NCBI RefSeq assembly: GCF_030068455.1
Contig: NZ_JAQOSQ010000003.1
Span: forward strand, 248,001-312,000
DNA: 64,000 bases
DNA from: Roseofilum casamattae BLCC-M143
GTDB lineage: Bacteria > Cyanobacteriota > Cyanobacteriia > Cyanobacteriales > Desertifilaceae
Direction of reading: 5' to 3'
The notes below the pieces were generated by a model, which saw only the letters and a list, made by a program, of their open reading frames with translations, had not been told where the DNA came from and did not search any database. A program made the position numbers and the translations under genes. Of this stretch, positions 52,507 through 59,128 are shown piece after piece (position 1 is the stretch's first letter; each line of letters opens with the position of its first letter).

Positions 52507-52575
52507 CCGGTGGAGCGATCGCACTAAGTTCGCCCCAACAAACCCCATCCCCTGGTGACAAATGCTTTCGCGATC
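52507..52575 (-). pseudogene. Fragment of a second hpnA-like 5' end
   Basis: On the minus strand this reads AFVT, then after a one-base shift [12 protein letters not shown], matching HpnA's [18 protein letters not shown]. At the DNA level GGAGCGATCGCACTAAGTT and GTGACAAATGCT occur here and in the first 60 bases of hpnA (49170-49222), in the same orientation. The 26-codon piece stops there and has a frameshift. It therefore marks a duplication on the far side of the NACHT gene. Confidence 0.75.
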
Positions 52576-52576
52576 G

Positions 52577-53335
52577 CTACCCCATGGTTGCCGGTAAATC
52601 GAGAGTCACTACATTCCCAATAGTGGCGATCGCCGGCGCGCTAAATCCGGTTTCTTCTACTTTCGCTAAAATCGTCTCCAAGGTTCCCACTAAGGTTTCT
52701 TGTTCGGGACGAGTTCCCCAGCGAATCAATGCAATAGGCGTTTCTCCGGATAACCCAGCTTCGATTAATTGTGGAATAATCTGCGCTAGGTTGTGAATCC
52801 CCATATAAATTATAATCGTTTCCGAACCTCGGGCGATCGCATCCCAATTCACCTTCGGCCGATATTTTCCCACAGATTCGTGTCCGGTAACAAAAGTTAC
52901 TGAAGAACTATAGCCGCGATGAGTTAAGGGAATGCCCGCATACGCTGGAGCCGCAATACCTGAAGTAATTCCCGGAATCACTTCCACGGGAATACCAGCC
53001 GCTTGCAAGTCGGCCATTTCTTCACCACCGCGACCGAAAATAAACGGATCGCCACCTTTGAGACGAACCACAATGGCATGAGTTCTCGCCTGCTCGATTA
53101 AAATTTGCGTAATTTCTGCTTGTTTGAGAGAATGTCGTCCCCGTCGTTTCCCCGCATGAATGGCGATCGCATTCGGGTTAATCATCTCTAAGATAGGCTG
53201 GCTCACCAAGGCATCGTAAACCACAACATCCGCCATTTGTAGCAAATCTTTGCCCTTGAGTGTCATTAATCCCGGATCGCCGGGACCGGCTCCCAGTAAG
53301 TATACTTTACCAAGAGTTGCAATGGAATTCGTCAT
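52577..53335 (-). CDS. cobA: Uroporphyrinogen-III C-methyltransferase
   Basis: 252 residues from ATG 53335 (MTNSIATLGKVYLLGAGPGD). SAM-binding LLGAGPGDPGLMTLKGKDLL, VVRLKGGDPFIFGRGGEEMA and GIPLTHRGYSSSVTFVTGHE are diagnostic of SUMT. It adds two methyls to uroporphyrinogen III to give precorrin-2, the entry to siroheme and cobalamin. Only the methyltransferase domain is present, not the CysG fusion. The upstream gene cbiX, 68 bases away on the same strand, inserts metal into the later intermediate. Confidence 0.95.
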   Translation of the reverse strand: MTNSIATLGKVYLLGAGPGDPGLMTLKGKDLLQMADVVVYDALVSQPILEMINPNAIAIHAGKRRGRHSLKQAEITQILIEQARTHAIVVRLKGGDPFIFGRGGEEMADLQAAGIPVEVIPGITSGIAAPAYAGIPLTHRGYSSSVTFVTGHESVGKYRPKVNWDAIARGSETIIIYMGIHNLAQIIPQLIEAGLSGETPIALIRWGTRPEQETLVGTLETILAKVEETGFSAPAIATIGNVVTLDLPATMG

Positions 53336-53402
53336 GGCTCTCATGCAGCGCGCAGTGCTGCGGAATAGGGAATAAAGAAAGGGCAATAGAAGCTGGATTA
53401 GA

Positions 53403-54143
53403 TTACCGTTGAATCTTGAGGTTAACTGTTAAATCCAGTACTATTTTGGCGAAGGAAGAATATTGGCTGAGGGTAGGGGCGATCGCATAGTCGAGCTGAG
53501 GATAATGCTGTTGCAACTGGCAGACGGCTGTGGCGATCGCGTCGGTAATATGTCCCGGAAAGAGAAAGTAGGGCAGAATGCCAATGCGATCGTACCCTAA
53601 TTCGAGCAACTGTTCCATCCGCCATTGCACCGAAGGCATCACCGACCAATAGGCATCGACAATACCCAACTGATGGGCTAAGATTTCAATGGGTTGGTTG
53701 CCTCCAGCACGACGGCTGCCATGAGCGGCGACGATCCAGGTTTGGCGATCGCTCTTTGCCATCTCTTGCACTAAGATATCTTGCAGTTGCCGATGAGTGC
53801 CTAAATAGGGACAAATATTGAGATTCAGTTTGCGCCCAAGCGTCTGTTGCGCTACGCTCACTTCGGCGGGAATATCTTCCATTACGTGTACCCCCGGTAA
53901 GAGAAATAAGGGGATAATGTTGAGGGTATCAATTCCTCGAACGAGCAGGCGATCGCCAAAGTGTTCGATTTGCTCGTGCAGGGAAAATTGACCTAATTCT
54001 AAGGTTGCTGTCGCCACGAGATCGCAACGGCTGTTCTGCTGCAAAAGCCAGCGAACTTGCTGCTCTACTTCCCATAATCCTCGATGAGTACGAGGAGCGC
54101 GACTGCCGTGAATAACTAATAAGTGAGCGCTCGGTCTTGCCAA
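53403..54143 (-). CDS. cbiX: Sirohydrochlorin chelatase (CbiX/SirB type)
   Basis: 246 residues with two CbiX half-domains: LLVIHGSRAPRTHRGLWEVE and NIIPLFLLPGVHVMEDIPAE in the first, TWIVAAHGSRRAGGNQPIEI and GILPYFLFPGHITDAIATAV in the second. The His residues in HGSR and PGVH/PGHI are metal ligands. It chelates Fe2+ into sirohydrochlorin for siroheme (or Co2+). The start is TTG at 54141-54143; no ATG is available nearby upstream of the conserved HGSR. It precedes cobA on the same strand. Confidence 0.9.
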   Translation of the reverse strand: MARPSAHLLVIHGSRAPRTHRGLWEVEQQVRWLLQQNSRCDLVATATLELGQFSLHEQIEHFGDRLLVRGIDTLNIIPLFLLPGVHVMEDIPAEVSVAQQTLGRKLNLNICPYLGTHRQLQDILVQEMAKSDRQTWIVAAHGSRRAGGNQPIEILAHQLGIVDAYWSVMPSVQWRMEQLLELGYDRIGILPYFLFPGHITDAIATAVCQLQQHYPQLDYAIAPTLSQYSSFAKIVLDLTVNLKIQR

Positions 54144-54254
54144 GACTTCTTAAATAAACGTCATAAACCAATGTTGCCGTTCATTATACAGCGTTTCTGA
54201 ATATCTCGCACCTACAAATTAAGCGATCGCAACTCACTAAGTTCCGATGCTATT

Positions 54255-55082
54255 TCAACTGGAACCGCTTCCCATTCTGGCCAGAATTTGACGAATCGCA
54301 AACCCATCACGCGCTTGCGGAACGTAGTGTAGATAGTCCTCGAGATCTTGTGTCGCTAGCGTCCAGTTGCCGACTTCAAAGGAAATCAAGCCGCGATCGC
54401 GCAATTCCATCGGCGCTTTCGGAAATAATAGCAAAATTCGTTCGATCGCCGCTAGGGCTTTCTCTATCTCCTGTCGTTGCAGATAGATTGCTTTCAGATT
54501 TGTCAACATTCGTGCCAAAAACTGGCGGGGACTTACTGGGGAGAGATATTCCGGTTTCATGGTTACCGGATGTCCGTAGATTTGTTCCAGTCGCGCGTTG
54601 CAATCTTCGGGGAAGAGAACCTCGCCTCGATGAAACGCATCGACAAAAATACCGGTATTTTCAAATACAGGACGAATGAGAAAATGTCCTGGCATTCCAA
54701 TGCCTTCCATGGGGAAGTCAATCCGTTGCGCAACCTCCAGATAAACCAACGCTAGAGTAATCGGGATTCCGGTTCGTCGCTCCAGCACGTCGTTCAAAAA
54801 GCTATTGCGCGGGTCGTAATAATTTTCTGTATTTCCCCTGAACTTCCATTCAGAATATAAGTGATGATTAATGCATTTAACGATTCGCAATGGGTATCGC
54901 TGAGGCGGTAAATCTGCTTTAACGTTTTCTGCAATGCGATCGAGAATCTGTAGAGATTTACTCCCATCCAAATGACGATACTCCTCTGCGGCAATGTGCA
55001 GAGCAGCCTTTGCCAGAGAGATCGACTCGTCCGGTTGCTGAATTTCTTGGTAAAACCGCTGTCGCGCTAAAGAAAAATCCAC
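54255..55082 (-). CDS. SirB1 family protein with transglutaminase-like fold
   Basis: 275 residues: FYQEIQQPDESISLAKAALH, HLDGSKSLQILDRIAENVKA, FRGNTENYYDPRNSFLNDVL, ERRTGIPITLALVYLEVAQR, FPMEGIGMPGHFLIRP and FVDAFHRGEVL. This is the SirB1/YchA (transglut_core2) family, whose function is not defined. The conserved Arg-Thr-Gly-Ile-Pro and Met-Pro-Gly-His are present but a catalytic Cys is not. The C-terminus has TPR-like helices. The start is GTG at 55080-55082. Not obviously linked to its neighbours. Confidence 0.88.
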   Translation of the reverse strand: MDFSLARQRFYQEIQQPDESISLAKAALHIAAEEYRHLDGSKSLQILDRIAENVKADLPPQRYPLRIVKCINHHLYSEWKFRGNTENYYDPRNSFLNDVLERRTGIPITLALVYLEVAQRIDFPMEGIGMPGHFLIRPVFENTGIFVDAFHRGEVLFPEDCNARLEQIYGHPVTMKPEYLSPVSPRQFLARMLTNLKAIYLQRQEIEKALAAIERILLLFPKAPMELRDRGLISFEVGNWTLATQDLEDYLHYVPQARDGFAIRQILARMGSGSS

Positions 55083-55178
55083 GATCGCTGGAGAAATAAA
55101 TTTTGGGGAATTTCATTTTAGTATGGCATACCTGGCAAGTGCTAACCGCTGAAATCCTTACTAATTGGAGATTATTTT

Positions 55179-55285
55179 AATCCCGACTAAAATAGTCGGG
55201 ATTATTTGCGACCCTCTTGACGACCGTGATAGGATGCGCAGCAAGGATAAAGAAATCGCCCAAACGTCAAGAGGAAGAAATAATC
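55179..55285 (+). promoter_or_regulatory. thrC leader with two inverted repeats, one covering the ribosome site
   Basis: First, AATCCCGACTA (55179-55189) and TAGTCGGGATT (55193-55203) form a perfect 11-bp hairpin. Second, CCTCTTGACG (55213-55222) is the perfect complement of CGTCAAGAGG (55265-55274), whose end is the purine-rich AGAGGAAG site before ATG 55286. If the second stem forms, the ribosome site is buried. This predicts control of thrC at translation or by an attenuator; the ligand or trigger is unknown. Confidence 0.55.
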
Positions 55286-56590
55286 ATGACCCTGGCAACC
55301 GAAACTCTAACCCGCAGTTCCCAAGCAGCTTGCGAGAAACTTGTTTGTAAGGAATGCGGGGCCACCTACGAACTCGAAGCGAAACATGTTTGCGATGAAT
55401 GCTTCGGCCCCCTAGAAGTTGGCTACAACTACGAGAGACTAAAAGACATTGTCAGTCGCGAAACCATTGAAGCCGGCCCCAACTCAATTTGGCGCTATCG
55501 TCAGTTTCTTCCTCTGCTGAGCGATAACATCATCGATGTTGGAACGGGGATGACTCCCTTGGTGAAAGCAAATCGGTTAGCTCGGCAGTTGGGTCTAAAA
55601 AATCTATATATTAAAAATGATGCGGTTAATATGCCGACTCTGAGCTTCAAAGACCGGGTGGTTTCAGTTGCCCTATCGCGAGCCAGAGAACTCGGATTTT
55701 CCACAGTATCTTGTGCGAGTACCGGAAATCTGGCTAACTCCACCGCTGCGATCGCCGCTCATGCTGGGTTAGACTGCTGCGTATTCATCCCTGCCGATCT
55801 CGAAGCCGGTAAAGTGTTGGGAACCTTAATCTACAATCCCACGCTGATGGCTGTCAAAGGCAACTACGACCAAGTCAACCGCCTCTGTAGCGAAGTTGCC
55901 AATACATACGGTTGGGGATTTGTCAATATTAACCTGCGTCCTTACTACTCCGAAGGCTCGAAAACCTTAGGATTTGAAGTCGCCGAGCAACTGGGTTGGA
56001 AACTGCCCGACCACGTCGTCGCTCCTCTGGCTTCCGGTTCCTTGTATACTAAAATCTACAAAGGCTTCCAAGAATTTATCAAAGTTGGCTTAGTGGAAGA
56101 CAAAGCCGTGCGGTTCAGCGGCGCGCAAGCTGAGGGTTGCTCTCCCATCGCTCAAGCGTTCAAAGAAGGACGGGACTTTATCACTCCAGTCAAACCTAAT
56201 ACGATTGCCAAGTCCATTGCGATCGGAAATCCTGCCGACGGCGTCTACGCTCTGGATCTGGCGAAGAAAACTAACGGTAAGATTGAATCCGTTAGCGATC
56301 GAGAAATTATTGACGGCATTAAACTGCTGGCGGAAACTGAAGGTATCTTCACTGAAACCGCTGGTGGAACCACCATTGCCGTTCTGAAGAAACTGGTAGA
56401 AGACGGTAAAATTGACCCGGATGAAACCACCGTTGCTTACATTACCGGTAATGGTTTGAAAACCCAAGAAGCCGTTCAAGGTTACATTGGCGAGCCTCTC
56501 ACCATTGATGCAAATCTGCAAAGCTTTGAACGAGCAATGGAACGCGCGCGTACCCTCGATCGCCTAGAATGGCAACAAGTTTTGGTTTAG
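55286..56590 (+). CDS. thrC: Threonine synthase
   Basis: 434 residues from ATG 55286. A zinc-ribbon-like N-terminus has Cys21, Cys24, Cys36 and Cys39 (CKECGATYELEAKHVCDECF), as in class II threonine synthases. The PLP lysine is Lys122 in PTLSFKDRVVSVALSRA, with CASTGNLANSTAAIAAH binding the phosphate. It converts O-phosphohomoserine to threonine. It has a normal length. A MoaD/ThiS-like gene follows 86 bases after its stop. The leader carries two inverted repeats. Confidence 0.95.
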   Translation: MTLATETLTRSSQAACEKLVCKECGATYELEAKHVCDECFGPLEVGYNYERLKDIVSRETIEAGPNSIWRYRQFLPLLSDNIIDVGTGMTPLVKANRLARQLGLKNLYIKNDAVNMPTLSFKDRVVSVALSRARELGFSTVSCASTGNLANSTAAIAAHAGLDCCVFIPADLEAGKVLGTLIYNPTLMAVKGNYDQVNRLCSEVANTYGWGFVNINLRPYYSEGSKTLGFEVAEQLGWKLPDHVVAPLASGSLYTKIYKGFQEFIKVGLVEDKAVRFSGAQAEGCSPIAQAFKEGRDFITPVKPNTIAKSIAIGNPADGVYALDLAKKTNGKIESVSDREIIDGIKLLAETEGIFTETAGGTTIAVLKKLVEDGKIDPDETTVAYITGNGLKTQEAVQGYIGEPLTIDANLQSFERAMERARTLDRLEWQQVLV

Positions 56591-56676
56591 AGCCAACTGT
56601 ACCCACTCATTATTGAACTGGGATAGGGAAACTGATGCTTCCCTATCTCCCATTGAAAAGGAGACAATACGAATCA

Positions 56677-56952
56677 ATGACCGTTAAAGTTTTAGTGCCC
56701 ACTACCCTGCAAAAATTTACTGAGGGAAAAGCGAGTGTAGAAGTCGCTGGCAATAATGTTTCCGAGCTGATCGATACTCTGGGAGTAGACTATCCAGGAC
56801 TTGACCAGAAACTCCGCAATGACTCGGGAGTACTTAACCGTTTTATTAATATCTATGTAAATGAAGAAGATATCCGCTTTCTCGAGAATGCTGAAACTCC
56901 ACTAAATGATGGTGATGAAGTCAGCCTCGTGATCGCAGTTGCTGGAGGTTAA
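56677..56952 (+). CDS. MoaD/ThiS-family sulfur-carrier-like protein
   Basis: 91 residues from ATG 56677 (MTVKVLVPTTLQKFTEGKAS), preceded by AAAAGGAG. It has a ubiquitin-like beta-grasp fold: VEVAGNNVSELIDTLGVDYP, INIYVNEEDIRFLENAETPL, NDGDEVSLVIAVAGG. The C-terminal Gly-Gly is needed to form a thiocarboxylate. Family members feed sulfur to molybdopterin, thiamine or, as CysO, cysteine synthesis. Placement directly after thrC suggests a PLP-enzyme link like CysO-CysM, but this is inference. Confidence 0.88.
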   Translation: MTVKVLVPTTLQKFTEGKASVEVAGNNVSELIDTLGVDYPGLDQKLRNDSGVLNRFINIYVNEEDIRFLENAETPLNDGDEVSLVIAVAGG

Positions 56953-57173
56953 GAATTCACCGTCGGCTCGGCTTATTGCTGAGGTTAGTTTTGGTGCTCT
57001 TTCACCCAAGCAAATAGTAATTCTTCGAGAGCAGGAGGAACGGCAGTAAACTGCAGTCTCTAAGAGAGAGTTTCTCAGACAAGCGATCGCGCCAGCCAAA
57101 TTTAACCCAATTTCTCGATTCTCTCTTAAGATGAACTCTAACGCCGTTAACATCAATCTGGTCAGAGAAAATC

Positions 57174-57635
57174 ATGATTGCAACCCGATCGCTCCTCGCC
57201 GGTTCCGCCCTCCTCCTCGGTCTGGGTATGGCTCCCCAAGCCTCCTTCGCTCACTCGGTCCAAACAGACTACTATGCACTGGACGATCGCGTCGAGATCC
57301 AATCCACGTTTAGTACTGGGGAAGTCTTTGAAGGCGCGCCTGTAGTGGTTTATGCACCTAATGACCCCACCACTCCTTGGTTGGAAACCACAACCGACGA
57401 AAACGGAGAATTTGTCTTTGAACCCGATCCAACTATAGCTGGGGAATGGTCGGTCGAGATCGGCGAAGGCGGACATTGGGATAATCTCCTCGTCCCCGTC
57501 AACGAAGCAGGCATTGAAGCCGAAACCATTAGTGAAGTACCCGAGCGTCCCTCCGAACGCCACCGCCATATCGCCGGACTCACCATTGCTGGTGCCTCCA
57601 TTGCTGGCGGTTTGGGTTTCCGGTTTCTCCTATAA
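57174..57635 (+). CDS. Secreted protein with carboxypeptidase-regulatory-like/NikL-type domain
   Basis: 153 residues: signal peptide (LLAGSALLLGLGMAPQASFA), then HSVQTDYYALDDRVEIQSTF, STGEVFEGAPVVVYAPNDP and TTTDENGEFVFEPDPTIAGE. The beta-sandwich and N-terminal His after cleavage (AHSVQTDYY) resemble NikL/CbiL or DUF4198 metal-transport proteins. A C-terminal hydrophobic helix (GLTIAGASIAGGLGFRFLL) anchors it. No transporter genes are adjacent, so the role is uncertain. Confidence 0.8.
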   Translation: MIATRSLLAGSALLLGLGMAPQASFAHSVQTDYYALDDRVEIQSTFSTGEVFEGAPVVVYAPNDPTTPWLETTTDENGEFVFEPDPTIAGEWSVEIGEGGHWDNLLVPVNEAGIEAETISEVPERPSERHRHIAGLTIAGASIAGGLGFRFLL

Positions 57636-57646
57636 TCTCATGGGCA

Positions 57647-58735
57647 TCAACTCACCAGATCGGGGAAACTCTCTTGCACCGCTGGATGAATAATTTGATG
57701 CTCTTGCACGTTCACTCCTTTGGCCAAAGCGGAATTTTGCTTTAAAGCACCCACTCCTGCATTGGCCAATTGCAATACATAGGGCAACGTAGCATTATTC
57801 AGGGCTTGGGTTGCCGTCCAGGGAACGGCTCCCGGCATGTTGGGTACGCCATAATGGACGACTCCTTCATCGAGATAAACGGGTTCGGTATGGGAAGTCG
57901 GGTGCAGGGTTTCCATGCATCCTCCTTGATCGACCGAAACATCAATCAAAACCGAACCGGGTTTCATCTGGCTAACGAGGTGACGAGAGACCAGTTGCGG
58001 CGCGCGACGACCTAAGACGAGGACGGCGCCAATGAGCAGATCGGCTTCGGGAACCACTCGTTCGATTTGTGCCGAACTGCTGTAGAGTAGTTCTACTCGC
58101 GAGCCAAATAAGATTTCTAGTTCTGCCAGGCGATCGACATTAATATCCAAAATTTGCACTTTTGCTCCCATTCCTACGGCAATGCGAGCGGCTTCGGCTC
58201 CGACAACCCCACCGCCAAGAATGGTAACTTGACCGGGACTGACTCCGGGAATGCCGCCGAGGAGTACGCCGCGACCGCCTTGTTGTCGTTCTAGGAAGCG
58301 AGCGCCAAACTGCACGGAGAGACGACCGGCAATAATGCTCATGGGAGTGAGAAGGGGCAAGCGACCGTTGGGAAGTTCGACGGTTTCGTAGGCAATGGCT
58401 AGGGTTCCAGATGCGATCAACTGCTCGGTTAGCGATCGCTCGGCGGCTAAGTGTAAATAGGTAAAGAGAAGTTGTTTATCTTTCAACAGTTCGTATTCTG
58501 CGGGCAAAGGTTCTTTCACCTTCACAATCAATTCTCGATCCCAAGCCATCTCGGCAGAGGGCACAATTTTCGCGCCAACATCGAGATAGTCGCGATCGCT
58601 AAATCCGGCTCCAACTCCGGCTTCGGTTTCCACAAACACTTCATGACCGACTTCGCAGAGCATCCGGGTACTGCTGGGAGTCAGCCCGACCCGATACTCT
58701 CGATCCTTGCGCTCTTTGGGTACTCCAATGTCCAT
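57647..58735 (-). CDS. ald: Alanine dehydrogenase
   Basis: 362 residues of the AlaDH/PNT family: MDIGVPKERKDREYRVGLTP, VKVKEPLPAEYELLKDKQLL, FTYLHLAAERSLTEQLIAS and the NAD Rossmann motif VTILGGGVVGAEAARIAVGM. Catalytic region HPTSHTEPVYLDEGVVHYGV, NMPGAVPWTATQALNNATLP. It reversibly deaminates L-alanine to pyruvate and ammonia. Length is normal. ATG at 58733-58735. The hli gene starts 86 bases away in the opposite direction. Confidence 0.96.
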   Translation of the reverse strand: MDIGVPKERKDREYRVGLTPSSTRMLCEVGHEVFVETEAGVGAGFSDRDYLDVGAKIVPSAEMAWDRELIVKVKEPLPAEYELLKDKQLLFTYLHLAAERSLTEQLIASGTLAIAYETVELPNGRLPLLTPMSIIAGRLSVQFGARFLERQQGGRGVLLGGIPGVSPGQVTILGGGVVGAEAARIAVGMGAKVQILDINVDRLAELEILFGSRVELLYSSSAQIERVVPEADLLIGAVLVLGRRAPQLVSRHLVSQMKPGSVLIDVSVDQGGCMETLHPTSHTEPVYLDEGVVHYGVPNMPGAVPWTATQALNNATLPYVLQLANAGVGALKQNSALAKGVNVQEHQIIHPAVQESFPDLVS

Positions 58736-58820
58736 CGCCTACCTCAGAAATTGAACGAATTGCATTACAATCAAGAGTAACTGTAAACAATTGTAAACTC
58801 AATTGATTCCATCTAAACTT

Positions 58821-58991
58821 ATGAGCCAACTGCAACCAACCGTTACCCCGAAGCTACGCGAACCGAAACTCGGATTCAATGACTATGCCGAGCGCCTCAA
58901 CGGTCGTGCGGCCATGGTGGGCTTTCTGGCAACCCTTGCGATCGAATATCTGACTGGGAATGGTGTTCTGACGTGGTTGGGATTAACATAA
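58821..58991 (+). CDS. High-light-inducible one-helix protein
   Basis: 56 residues from ATG 58821. Contains the chlorophyll-binding ERLNGRAAMVGFLATLAIEY (E..NGR.AM.GF), the hallmark of Hli/SCP proteins. These bind chlorophyll and carotenoid as dimers, and protect photosystem II assembly and quench excess light. The N-terminal extension (SQLQPTVTPKLREPKLGFND) is of the usual length. Regulation by high light is expected from the family. Confidence 0.93.
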   Translation: MSQLQPTVTPKLREPKLGFNDYAERLNGRAAMVGFLATLAIEYLTGNGVLTWLGLT

Positions 58992-59037
58992 TCTGAGTCT
59001 GGCACGATTTCTCGCAACAATTCACGAAACCAATAGT

Positions 59038-59093
59038 GGCTACACATAATGTTTCATTTAATCTTCTCATTTCTTGGAATACTATGTGTAGTC
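59038..59093. terminator. Imperfect 13-bp inverted repeat after hli
   Basis: GGCTACACATAAT (59038-59050) pairs with ACTATGTGTAGTC (59081-59093) with two mismatches. The 30-base loop is T/C-rich. It may be the hli terminator or a small palindromic repeat. Confidence 0.45.
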
Positions 59094-59128
59094 AAATGCG
59101 AATGAACTTATGACTTATCGCGATCGCG

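Noticed and set aside
52488-52796. A plus-strand 102-codon gene after the NACHT gene
   Set aside because: It runs antisense to cobA and through the broken hpnA-like fragment; no homology.
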